This document shows positions 54,021 to 64,000 of a DNA stretch of 64,000 nucleotides, in pieces. A model generated the notes under the pieces. The model was not told where the DNA came from. It saw only the letters and a program-made list of their open reading frames with translations, and made no database searches. The number at the start of each line of letters is the position of its first letter. Position 1 is the first letter of the stretch. The stretch comes from Nageia nagi (lineage: Eukaryota > Pinophyta): contig JBITNC010000002.1 of assembly GCA_050084985.1 (NCBI GenBank), positions 10,478,001 to 10,542,000 on the forward strand, given 5' to 3'. Made by a program: the position numbers and the translations under genes.

Positions 54021-56945
54021 CTACATAATAATGTAAAACAATAATAAGCATGTGGTTTAATAAATAATATTATATGTTAAGTTTTACATGTTACATTTAA
54101 TTAACAAAAACATGCTTGATTTGATTCATAAGTGCAAATATTTTACAACTCAAATATACATCTCATGTACCCAAATACTTTTGTCATCACTAAGAACCAT
54201 AGATGTAGAGTGACATTGTTGAGGTCTATTTTTTTGTCTAAAAAATTCAACCTTCACCTAGATGCCCACACAAGAGGAGTCCAAGTGCTACCAATCCTCA
54301 ACCAGTTCACCTTAGTTAGTATTATACTTTCTCATAAGAAGAAGTACCTACTATTTTCCAAGGTTATGTCATTTATTAGATCAACCAAATTATTAATATT
54401 GATTAGGTTTCAAGTGATCCTCCAAGGTTATTAGGATAATCTCTGAATGGACATGTGGTATCACTACACACATGCCTGTCCACCTATTAGAGTTATGTCA
54501 AGACCAACAGAGGACTTAGGGGCAATTGAGAAGTATGAACTTTTTATTACTTATATCATCGGACTTAAAGGCTCTAATCCACCTGTCCTCACCTCATGGC
54601 TCTCCAAACAAGTCATGTTGTAGAATGTACATGTGGATGTGTTTAGTTAGAGGGTTGCTCATTTCAATGTTTGCATAAGCAAATAAATAAAAATACGAAG
54701 CATGAAGTAAAAGAACATATCATCCATTCAAGATTTGAAACCTAAATATTTAATGGGTTTTGTTTACCAACCCCTAAAGAACATCTTTACATAATTCCTA
54801 TTTTTGGACAAGTCCATTCTTGCATAAGGAAGTAGGTTACATCATGACTTAAGATTTTAAGTAATATGCATGCATTATTTTACTAAAAAAAAATCATAGG
54901 CATTTAACTTAAAAATTCAAGTCCTTAAGCATGCATTACCAAAAATTAAGTTATAAGCATGTATCATTAACTTAGACATTCAAGTACTAAACATGCATCA
55001 TTTAAGCATGAGCATGCATTAACTTAACAAATAAGTATCAAATATAAGTACTAATAATAGACATGCATTTAAATTTTAAGTAGTAAGCGTTAACTTAAAA
55101 ATTATACAAGCAACATGATTAAAACTTTAAGTAAAAAATTCATACAATCCCCCCCCCCTTTTTTTTAATTGAAGTTGTACCCCTAAAGATAGCATACTTA
55201 GCTTAACTTAATACTTTATCCTTTAAAGTATTTTACACGTTTAAAAATAATTCTAAGTATACATCTATTCTAATTTTAAGTAAATACACGATATTTTCCT
55301 TTAATAGCATTGCTAAATTAAAGGAGTAGTATTCTCCCTTTTGTTTACTTAAAAAAACTTTTAGGCAACATGAAATTATTAATAGATACTTAAGAAAAAA
55401 TTACTTTAGAAAAAAAAAATCATGTTCATCCAAAACAAAATTATCATAATAATTTAGAGACTCTTCAAGTAGACAACATAAATAGGTCATCATTACTTAA
55501 CCATAAAAAAATAAATGAAGGGAGAAATCTACACTCCACTTTATGCATTTAATATGATAGACTAAGCCCACACTCCACTTAAATGCACCCACCAAATTTA
55601 ATACTTTTATGCATTTTTACTCCACGCTAGGATAGTCATGATGGGAAAAGATTTTACTTGTAAGAAGCAAAAATAATAATAATTGTTTCAAAAAAATTCA
55701 TCTGCCAAAAAATTTAATGCCAAAGGTAGGTGAAAGATAAAATAAATAAATAAATAAAAATTGAGAGAAGAAAGATAAAAGATATATGTGCCAGCTTAGA
55801 GAGGGTAGTGCATAGAGAGGGAGCAAAGAGTAGATAATAAGAGGTCAAGTGGAGGGATGGAGTAGACATGGGCAGAGTCGAGGGCGAGGGATGAGCTATG
55901 AGGGTGGTGGAAGGAGAGGGAGGTAGAGAAATTTGTTGCAAGGGCCTTTGTAATAGGTGCAAGGGCCAAAGAGGGTCATGAGGGCCTTTTTGATAGGTGT
56001 GAAGGGCCAAAGAGGGCTATGAGAGCGAGAGAAGATTGCATCGATCGAAGTGCAAGCAAAGGCACATCATCAAGTTGCTAGGACAAGGAAGCCAAAAGAT
56101 TGCATGAGGTAGGATAGCACACACTTAGTCTATCAAGGTTTCACACAAGCTGTAGATGTTCTCTTAAGCGAGACATGTATTGATATGAAATATTGGTTTT
56201 AGATTTAGCTGCAAATGTTTCAAAATTTTGAAATCGTGTAAAGAATGTACTCGACAAATAGGGCAATTAGTCCCTTGTTAGACAACATTGTATTAGTTTT
56301 CATACATTTCGCCATAGAATCATGATGAGTCAAAAATGTTGTATGGAGCATTGCCTAATTTTGTTTGTACAAAATATTCGATGTAGAGAGCTTTTTCTTT
56401 TTTTGCCCATTAAAGTAATTCAAAAGGAGTTGCCCAAACAAAAACAATATTGATACTAAAAAAGATTTTGCATATATTAAAAAATGCTCTCTTATATATA
56501 TACTCCCACTCCCTTTTTTTTATTTGTAACAAAAAAAAAAAAAAAAAACTTTCTATATTTGTTTCTAAAAATATTTAGAAAACAAAACAAATTCCTTTGT
56601 TTCAACATAAAATAGTTTAGAAATATTGAAATGAAGTAATTGTAATTTTGTTCACTAACCCTCTCTATTTAAATCTTGCATGTAAATGTGAAGGGAAAAT
56701 AAATATATTTATTATATTTTTGACTCAAAATTTTGATATACATAATAAAACCTTCAAAAATTAAGAATATGCAAAATTATAGCAATATAATAGGCAATTT
56801 AAAAAATTGCAACTAACAATAAGACATGATAGTAAAAAAATGCAACAAAATATATTGCTATTTAAGCATATTTTGTCATAAGAAAGGATTAACATAACAC
56901 AAAAAATATGTTAGTAATCCAAGATAAATATAAGTAAGATTATAC
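54021..56945 (-). other. CopB-2 leader, candidate 2.93-kb intron
   Basis: On the - strand AAG|GTATAAT (intron G at 56945) to TATTATGTAG|CAAATGG (AG at 54022-54021). The gag-proximal 1.2 kb aligns with the CopB-1 and CopA leaders. The middle (about 55690-56350) is unrelated to the PPR insert of CopA-2. It holds a 98-codon frame (55714-56010, -) of unknown nature and a short TAAA microsatellite (55740-55756). Confidence 0.55.
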
Positions 56946-57050
56946 CTTGAAACCCTTTTACCTCTCAATGGAGTGAAGAATTAAGAATGAGGACCTCCAA
57001 GTTGTAGAAGAAGAGCCTCAACACCAAGATGTGAAGAGGAGCCTCCAACC

Positions 57051-57064
57051 TGGCTCTTATACCA
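57051..57064 (-). other. CopB-2 primer-binding site
   Basis: On the - strand TGGTATAAGAGCCA, two bases inside the 5' LTR. One base (A for C) differs from the initiator-Met tRNA type. Confidence 0.75.
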
Positions 57065-57066
57065 AA

Positions 57067-57565
57067 TGCGAGAATTGAACGATAACATAAACAACTCTAA
57101 ACTCCTAAGATCACATGAAAGCTCACAATTTACATCTAACAAACTCACAAAGAAATCCCACAAAGATAACATAAGATGTGAGTGGTTCCTCCAACTAGAA
57201 GTACATCCACTAACAAGATCTCATTACATTCACAAATATGAATCTCTTGTAATTCTTCTAACTCATCTCCTAAACACTATCCTCTAGCATAACTTTACTC
57301 CATAAATTGGTGTATGATACAAAGAGGGAGCCTCCTATTTATAGGCCAAAATCCCTCTTTGGATCACCCTTTTACCTAATCTACAAAAGCATGACATGCA
57401 CATCCTTTTACCCAAGGGGCATGCTCATGACATGGAGTGTAGGATAAGTAACATTATCATATTCACTTAAATACTTAAGGTATCAAATGATACCCTTAAG
57501 TATTAGTAAACTTGCATAAAAGAATATTACAAAACCTTTACAATAATGCATTATACATTCCAACA
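57067..57565 (-). repeat. CopB-2 5' LTR (499 bp)
   Basis: TG at 57067 to CA at 57565. It aligns with 40164-40647 and 11814-12287. TATAAATA lies on the - strand at 57336-57343. LINE sequence follows immediately on the right. Confidence 0.9.
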
Positions 57566-59030
57566 CCATTCAATCTAAGTTGGTAAGAATTATGCCTAAC
57601 CTTCTTTGAATTAATCATGTGTTGCATCTTTATTTGAATAAGTGAACTTATTTTCCTTGAAAGTTAAATCTACTAAACATGTTGAATCTAAGAAAACTTT
57701 TAAATCCTCCATGCTTACTAATAAGTTTGTATTTCCTCCAAGTTTATCTCCTAAATTTAGTGGAGAATTAATGTCTCCTCATAAAAGCTACGGTTCATTT
57801 GGAAAATGTTTCCTATTATTCATTGATTGTTACCAAAATCTTCTTTTATTATTTAGGGCATAAACATTAGAGAGAATGAAGGATAAATTGTTATCAAGAT
57901 ATTTTACCTTAACTTATATGCATCTTGTTGAATGAAATTAGATTCTTTGACTTGCTATAGTTATTATATTCTATATTATCTATAATCCTCCCTATTTTCT
58001 TATGGCTCCTATTAATTCCAACATAGCTTCATTTAAGATGTTCTTTTTGACTTCTTGAATTTTACTTGATTTGTCTTTGATTTTTTGGAGTAATAATATA
58101 TTTGGTTTATGCTCTCTTCATAGATCTCTTGCAGCTTTTTATTTCTTGTTCAAGTTACATCCCCAAATATTCCAGCATAAAACTTTCATTTATACTCTCT
58201 TGAGGTAAATATTCCTTCTCCACTTCGCTCCAGAGTGACATTATCTTTATTACCTTTGTCCTTATTCATTTGATTGCCTTTTTAGCCATAATATACAATA
58301 CTTCTAGTATTTCTCATAGTTTTTATTCATGGATGCATATTTTCTTCATTATCTCTCCTTTTGTTATTTTTGACCTTGGTCCAGCCTTCTTCTTCATTAA
58401 TATCTTATGTTGCATCGTCATTAACTTGTTGTTGCTATGAGTTTTCTTCTATCTCTTGTACTTATTATTTTCCTTCTCCCTCCTCTTTTGTTACTTCATC
58501 ATCTTTTGCTTTATTTCTTTGTGAAAGCATTTTAACATATCCTTTTATAAATTGCATATCTTGCACTTGGGATATTATCTCTTCATTTTTGTCATTTATG
58601 ATTTCCCCAAAGATATTTGATACCACTATAAATTTATTTACTTAGGAAGATGGTGTTGTTTTATATGGTATCTGTTTTGGAGTTTATTTTCATTCATTCA
58701 TATTTTCATGATTATTTATGCTCTTGATCTCTTATTTTTTGGAAGTTCATCGTAATTTTTTTTACCCTTATCCTTTTCTTGATTGATATTTCCAACTCTT
58801 CTACATGTTTGTCTCCATAACATATTTAAATTCCTTTTTGAAGGTTGTTGTTATTGCTTTAATTTTGTTTAGTAGTTTTTTTTCCACATGGGCATAAATT
58901 TTGCATACCAAGCATGCCATAGGTTTCAAATCATACAATATTTCTTGAACATACACTAGACCAAAATAAGGTATTGGAGGCGGGTAATATGAGATAGTTT
59001 GTGAGCGATAATTTTTAATCACCCTAATTT
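57566..59030 (-). pseudogene. LINE endonuclease and upstream region, 5' portion
   Basis: Continues the LINE across CopB-2. On the - strand the endonuclease begins near 58190 (SWNIWGCNLNKK-like, KPNILLLQ-IKD). It contains LLWGDINSPLNLGDKLGG (near 57760-57800) and LVDLTFKENKFTYSN (near 57630-57680), the GD(F/I)N and WT(W/Y)SN-type motifs of apurinic-type LINE endonucleases. Upstream, 58250-59030 is Lys/Glu-rich and broken, in the ORF1 position. A 73-codon frame at 58801-59022 includes PMACLVCKIYAHVEKK but is not assignable. Stops are frequent. Confidence 0.75.
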
Positions 59031-59289
59031 TTATTTTAAGTGATGGTTTTTGTGGGATAGTTTATAACCCCCCTAATAAAATTAATGATATGATGAATAC
59101 CAATACCTTAGCGAAAACAAAAAATAAAATAAAGGCACACATGGGAGCTTAGGAGCACTTGGAATGTTCTTGTCATTTTAAGTTTTTTGAGCTAAGAGAG
59201 GGGAATTTGGGATTATGAGAGGAAATTAGGCGAGACTAGATAGGAGATGAGGCAAGATAAGGGGGGACATGAGAAGACAAGATGGTAGT
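59031..59289. other. Spacer between the LINE and PPR remnant
   Basis: No coding or repeat signal recognised. A G/A-rich stretch lies at 59200-59280. Confidence 0.5.
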
Positions 59290-60720
59290 TGCTATTTTAG
59301 TCCATGACCTTGTATTCTTAGTATGTGACATTGTATTCTTTTTAATTATGAATATATGTGCTTTGTATTTTTTTGCATTCTTTTAGAAAACCCATGAATC
59401 CTTTAATCATTACAAATCATGAAATCATATTTTTGTCATGCATATTATTAAATAAATCTTTGATCTTATGTTATTCTTCCACATGTTTCATGTATCCATG
59501 AGCCTTTAATTTTCAAAAAACCCATTTTTATATCATGAAATCATTGCAGACTCTAAAACTTTGTTTCCTTCATGCATCTTGTCAAAAACCTATTGAGTTT
59601 TGTATTATTCTTCCACTTTTTTCATGTGTCTATGGGCCTTTTATATTTAAAAAACACATTTTGTTGCATTGTGCAATCATTTTAAACTATGAAATTGTAT
59701 TCTCTTTATACATCTTGTTAAATAAATTATGGGTCTTTTTTATCAAGAAACTCACAACCATAATACTTTATTTACAAGCACCAAGTAGTCACATGTAGAT
59801 ACCCAAATTAAGGTTTATGGATATTTTTGCAATGAAGTTCAAAGCTTCCTCAATATATTCTGCATGAACCATAACATTCGATTTAGAATCACTAAGTAGA
59901 CAATTCCACACATCCAAATCATTGCATTCCATGAACTATATTTGTATCATGCATCTTGTTAAATAATTCTCGAGCCTTATGTATTCTTATACATTTTGCA
60001 TACATGCCTATTAGGGCTTTCACAACCACAACATTTAATTTACAAGCACCAAGTTGTCACATGTAAATACTCTATTAAGGATTTATGGGTATTTTGATAC
60101 TAAAGTTCAAAGCTCCCACAAGGTAGCCTGCATGAACCACAACATTCAATTTACAAACATCAAGTACATATATCCATACATGCAATTCAAGGTTTATGGG
60201 TATTTTCATAGTGAAGTTCAAAGCTCCCTTAAGATAGCATGCACAAACCACAACATTCAATTTAAAAGCACAAAGTATACACATCCACACACGTAATTCA
60301 TTGCATTCTAAGAAGTTATGTTTGCATCATGCATCTTGTTAAACAATTCTCAAGCCTCGTGTATTCTTTTACATTTTACATACATACCTATCAAGGATTT
60401 TACAACCACAACATTCATTGCAAAAACATTTGTAACTAATCTTTGACAAATGTCCATACCTTCTTCTAGATATCCCTTGGTGGCACATGTTGGAAGAATG
60501 TTGACAAAGGTTACATAGTTTGGATTTACATATAACAATTACATTTACTTATAAGTCTATAAAGCCTTTTTAGAAAACCAATTTTGTACATATCTTGTGA
60601 TCATTACATTCCATGAAATTATCTCTACATGCATCTTGTTAAATAGTCCTTAGGCCTTGTGTATTATTCCATCTTTTGCATACATGCCTATCAGGGTATT
60701 CATAACTATTTGATGAAAAA
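59290..60720 (-). pseudogene. PPR-gene remnant (PLS type)
   Basis: The clearest part is 60300-60700 on the - strand: LIGMYAKDGIIHKA, GLFNKMHVEIISWNVMITRY, PNYVTFVNILPTCATKGYLEEG, MDICQRLVTNVFAMNVVVVKSL, IGMYVKCKRIHEA. This is the run of P, L and S motifs typical of plant organellar RNA-binding PPR proteins. Further left, 59280-60300 repeats segments of the same motifs (KMHD-N plus SW-VMI phrases near 59540, 59690, 59930 and 60320), with GALNFTMKIPIN-type pieces at roughly 110-bp spacing. There is no start, no C-terminal E/DYW region, and there are many stops, so it is a pseudogene or fragment. Confidence 0.75.
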
Positions 60721-60870
60721 CCTTATTTCTCAATTTTGGTATGTGCTTGTAGTAGAAATTACCATGACTGGAAGTGACCACAAAAGCTTAAAAAGAAAAA
60801 TACAATCAGTATCAAAGGATGTCTAAAAAAAATTCCAGTGACTTCAGACATTATAACATGATAGAGTTAC

Positions 60871-61190
60871 ATGATTAGTGAAGCTGAAAAAGATGGAGGT
60901 CATAATGTCATTGAATCTAATGGAAAGAATGTTGTAAATGATAATGCTTCTAACAATGAGTTTGAAGATGATTTTAGTAATCAATTTGACAATGTTGTGT
61001 TCAATGACAGTGATGATGCTTTGGATAATAAGGGTGATAATGCTTTGGGCAACAAGGGAGATAATGCTTTGGGCAATGAGGGTGATAATGCTTTGTGCAA
61101 TGAGGGTGATAATATTGATATACATGTTGATGTCACACAGTCACATACTTCAATATCTAAAAATATCAAAATGAAGGTCTTACGAGATTG
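60871..61190 (+). pseudogene. N-terminal acidic-repeat region of a CACTA-type ORF
   Basis: 106-codon open frame starting MISEAEKDGGHNVIESNGKN. The first 45 residues are acidic and Asn-rich, followed by a tandem NALGNKGD-type octapeptide repeat (four copies) and SISKNIKMKVLRD. The frame stops at 61188-61190. Without that TGA it would run into HLRGAT, which resembles the start of the conserved plant transposon domain annotated downstream. It could instead be an unrelated short ORF. Confidence 0.5.
61012..61107 (+). repeat. 24-bp tandem repeat, four copies
   Basis: Unit GATAATGCTTTGGGCAACAAGGG(A/T), copies at 61012, 61036, 61060 and 61084, then a partial to 61116. All are in frame and encode D-N-A-L-(G/D/C)-N-(K/E)-G. 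Confidence 0.9.
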
Positions 61191-62960
61191 ACACTTAAGG
61201 GGAGCAACATAGATAAGATGGAAATCATAACCAATCTATTAGGATAGCCCATTGGAGATAATACTAAGCACTTTTTATCATTTTTGGGGTAGTAATGAGG
61301 GAGCTTACCATTATTACCTATAAATACTAGAAACCAGTCTAAACATATGTTAAAAACAAGTGTTGGAAAATTATTAAGGTAACTTAGTAGCCAGCAAATT
61401 TCATAATGTCCATTTTTTAATACTTATGCAAATGTTTCAATATAATAAGATAATGGTTTGATGTAGCAAAAGTATAACATTCTGTACAACATAAAGAAAT
61501 GGAAGATGTTGACTATTACCAAATTATAGCATGATAATAAATATCAACTAGTGAAAATATTTTATGATACATATCACAATGATGAAGATAGAATTGCTAA
61601 CCCCCCATCTTGTATACTAGTACAAGATTGGGAAGTTTTGTGAAAAAGCAAGAGCAATAATGACTTTGAAGCAAGTACTAGCTAGTTCATAACATTGTTA
61701 TGTTCATGTAGGTTTTGCGGGTCACCTTGATCTCCCTAATGAATTACTATATTACTTTCTTTGTTGTATTACAAATGAATAGGAAAAGGAACATAAAAAA
61801 TAGATTTCAAAAACATGTAATGCACGCTATCGATAAAAAATTATATGCTTAAGTGGAGTATGAAATGGTATTCTATTATACTTATCCATTATGCTATATT
61901 GTTTTGTCATAGGAATTATCCTCTTATCTCTTTAACTATATATCTTACAGAGGCAAAGCCAACCAAATGCAAATCTTCCACTACCAAGGGTATCTGTGTG
62001 GTTGTCAAATCATAAAAAGAATTATGGCTCTTTCGTGTCACTAGAAGTTACTTCAAAAATCGTAATTCCCTTCAAAATAGTAACATCAAATAATAGTTTG
62101 ATAGATTATTTCTCCAACATGTTCCAAACTAACTATGCATGTGATGTTACCATAATAATGCAATATTGTTTGTTGGGTCAACCTTTGTAAATCAAGATAT
62201 TAAGGATGATGCCTTTACCCATTTTTTAGAACCCAAAAGAGTGGATCGAGTTTGTGGCATCGACAAAGGTGTATCACCAACTACTATGATTGCTATCGAT
62301 CATTGTAAGGTATAAATTCACCACATACATAATGAATTAGAAAAAAATAAATAAAATGTTTAAATAAGAGATAAAGGTAAATATTGTAACTATTCATGAA
62401 GAGTATGAGAAAAGGATGGATAATTCAATAGTACAAATTTCACATATAGAGGTCTATTAAATTTTTTCATGATTTCATATTTGAAATGCTTATATGTTGA
62501 ACCCCTAAATTGTAATGATTAATTGCACATAATTCCATAGGCTAATGAAAAATAAGATACCTAAGAAGATCAAAGGATTAACAACAACTTTGTAAGTGCT
62601 AACCAAGGTTTACCAAATATGGTATAATCACTATTATCTCAAGTTTAAAATTATAGATTTAGTTACTATGAAGTGTATTTAACTGGGCTATTAATTTTTC
62701 ATGCAATGATTACAAATGATATCAACTTCTAAATTTGATAGAAAATGCTTCTTCTTGACTACAAATAGTCATGTAGTGGCCAAAGCCATATGGTTTAGTG
62801 ACAACCATGAGGAAAGGGTGCATCATGTCCCTTTACGTTCAGATTATTGTAAAGTCAGAAGGAGGGTTGTTCGTAAAGTGGATGTCAAATTGTATTGACC
62901 ATGTGGTGATTATGAGACATTATAAGAAAATATATGTGACTTCTTTATTGCTTGGTCAAT
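61191..62960 (+). pseudogene. CACTA-type transposon ORF remnant (Transposase_24/DUF8039-like)
   Basis: Shifting frames on the + strand give peptide order known to me from plant En/Spm (CACTA) associated proteins: LRGAT (61197), QPIGDNTKHFLSFLG (61245-61293), TYVKNKCWKII (near 61345), DWEVL-KSKSNNDFEAST (61628-61680), HVHVGFAGHLDLP (61711-61740), EPKRVDRVCGIDKGVSP (62228-62275), then FSDNHEERVHHVPLRSDYCK (62788-62850) and VRRRVVRKVDVKLY-PCGDYETL (62858-62925). The final block resembles the VHHVPLG...V.V..V...A.L..P domain. AT-rich gaps between blocks could be introns or insertions. No terminal inverted repeats were found, so the element ends are not defined. Confidence 0.55.
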
Positions 62961-63489
62961 TTTTTTTTTCCTATCTTAAAATATGAGATAATTTAGCAGT
63001 ATTATTGAACATATTTGGAATGTTTTTGTGATGTGTGAAACTACAGAGAATATTTAAATTATTTGAGCTTATATTTAAATTATGATATGTGAAATGAAAT
63101 GAATTAAATACATCATATTATTTGCACATCCTTGTTGTAGCCATTAATTACATATCCTGCAATCATAAGATTAATCATTGTACATGTATTGTTGACCTTA
63201 TTGGTTGTGCAAGCTATCTTGAAGGAGCTTTGAAACTCACTACCAAAATACACCATATGAATGTGATATGATTTTTTTTTTACTTTTCACTATATGATAT
63301 GATATGAAATGATTTAAATACACCATATCCTCCAAAAATTGGCTTAAAGAAGGAAAATAACTATTCAACCTATAATTTTTTCAAGTATCAAAAATTAGTC
63401 CAAAAGTAATAAGTTGAAAAATAATAATTTTGTAATAGTTATCCAAATATAGAAAAAATATGTGGTTCCCAAGTGGTTCATCAAATCAA
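62961..63489. other. AT-rich spacer
   Basis: No gene recognised. A phrase ATATGATATGAAATGA(A/T)TTAAATACA(T/C)CATAT occurs at about 63085-63119 and 63295-63330. A short PPR-region phrase (GTGCAAGCTATCTTGAAGGAGCTTTGAA, 63207-63234) matches the repeated segment of the PPR remnant, so part may be decayed PPR sequence. Confidence 0.5.
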
Positions 63490-64000
63490 GGTTTTAGGGA
63501 GTCCTTGTTGTAGCTATGAATTGCATTTTCTCTAACCATTACAGTCTATGAGATTACATTTGCATCATGCATCATCCACATTTTACATTCATGTCTATCA
63601 AGTTTTATGTTCCATTTTATTTTTTCCAAAAAGTGCTAATTAAGTGTGTGGATGTGTCTACTTGGTGCTTGTAAATCAAAATATCATGATAGCGCTACTG
63701 TAGAGCATATCTGAATCATTTGAGCATAATTTTGTAATCTTTAATCATACTTTTGGTATACTTGATCATTTGAGAATAATTGTAGAGTATATTTGAATCT
63801 TATTGAGTTTCTTCAAGATAGACTGGATGACCAAGAAGGTGAGCATAAGCATTGATGTAACAAAATTTACTCAACATTTTGCATTGCATGTAATTTTGTA
63901 CATGTTATTTTGCAGTAGGTATCTTAATCATTATAGACATTGTAGGCAATGAAATTGTGTTTTGTATCATGAATCTTATTAAACAATTCCCAAGCCATGT
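63490..64000 (-). pseudogene. PPR-gene remnant, continuing past the window end
   Basis: Degenerate repeats of the same PPR segments as 59290-60720: MHDANVIS-TVM near 63535-63570, the GTGTGGATGTGTCTACTTGGTGC phrase at 63639-63661, and ELFNKIHDTKHNFIAYNV at 63920-63990. All are on the - strand, without an open frame. Confidence 0.6.

Larger units (their letters stand above)
40164..57565 (-). mobile_element. CopB-2: Ty1/copia element inserted in the LINE, split by CopA-2
   Basis: LTRs lie at 40164-40647 (3') and 57067-57565 (5'). The flanking 5-mers TCATT (40159-40163) and CCATT (57566-57570) agree at four of five bases, consistent with an aged target duplication. LINE sequence continues on both sides. 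Own length without CopA-2 is about 8.6 kb, long for copia because of a 3-kb leader and an extended 3' region. The coding region is heavily decayed and the LTRs differ by a 15-bp indel and many substitutions, so it is older than CopA-2. Confidence 0.92.

Noticed and set aside
55141-55165. CCCCCCCCCTTTTTTTT and similar C/T runs in the leaders (10139, 47047, 55147) as polypurine tracts marking internal LTRs
   Set aside because: They lie in the leader, not beside any LTR, and are part of a block conserved among the four leaders. No TG...CA boundary follows.
60731-63252. ATTTTGGTATGTG near 60737 and CACTACCAAAATA near 63239 as terminal inverted repeats of a CACTA element
   Set aside because: They point the wrong way (the CACTA-type end reads outward on both sides), match imperfectly, and no 3-bp target duplication is seen.
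1-64000. tRNA, rRNA, CRISPR, bacterial operon or phage features
   Set aside because: No cloverleaf, rRNA motif or spaced direct-repeat array was seen. All recognisable genes are plant retroelement, LINE, transposon or PPR sequences.

Overview
The window looks like intergenic chromatin from a large, repeat-rich land-plant genome. It holds AT-rich, methylation-decayed, nested LTR retrotransposons of both superfamilies, a LINE, degenerate pentatricopeptide-repeat (PPR) sequence of the plant PLS type, and an open reading frame (ORF) resembling those of plant CACTA transposons. The element types and the old, nested, decayed state would suit a gymnosperm, but that is inference and no sequence seen here fixes the species. 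I found no intact host gene, rRNA, tRNA or CRISPR array.

Layout. (1) 1-5749: Ty1/copia element CopA-1, + strand, its 5' end outside the window. It sits in the RNase H domain of an older copia, CopB-1 (5750-12287, - strand). (2) 12480-14237: 3' half of a third copia, CopC-1 (+). (3) About 14570-16860: decayed Ty3/gypsy gag-protease (-) with a 60-bp tandem repeat. About 16860-18101, resuming at 36895, is degenerate unknown coding-like sequence. (4) 18102-36894: copia CopD (-), flanked by perfect 5-bp target duplications (ACATG). Inside it lies a 13.7-kb Ty3/gypsy element Gyp1 (20464-34147, +), with 1795-bp LTRs and its own perfect duplication (CTATC). (5) About 37280-40163 plus 57566-59030: one LINE (-), split by copia CopB-2 (40164-57565, -). 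CopB-2 is itself split by CopA-2 (40932-49726, -; perfect duplication ATAAG). (6) About 59290-60720 and 63490-64000: PPR-gene remnants (-), flanking a CACTA-type ORF remnant (about 60870-62960, +).

How the parts work. Each LTR element once encoded Gag, an aspartic protease, integrase and reverse transcriptase/RNase H. Copia elements carry integrase before RT and gypsy carries it after. LTRs with TATAAATA boxes drive transcription. Primer-binding sites matching initiator-Met tRNA (TGGTATCAGAGC) sit beside the copia 5' LTRs, and purine tracts sit beside the 3' LTRs. All coding regions seen here carry stops or frameshifts, so every copy is non-autonomous today.

The most interesting material is in the CopA/CopB copias. 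Their 2.4-3.1 kb leader between primer-binding site and Gag has conserved splice-donor and splice-acceptor signals, so it looks like an intron, and in CopA-2 it has captured tandem PPR-gene fragments. Their 3' regions carry an array of hairpins with compensatory stem changes, lying between two polypurine tracts. Gyp1 carries an archaeal-type RNase H before RT, a 3.5-kb extra ORF after integrase, and repeated TGACGTCA-like motifs in its LTRs.
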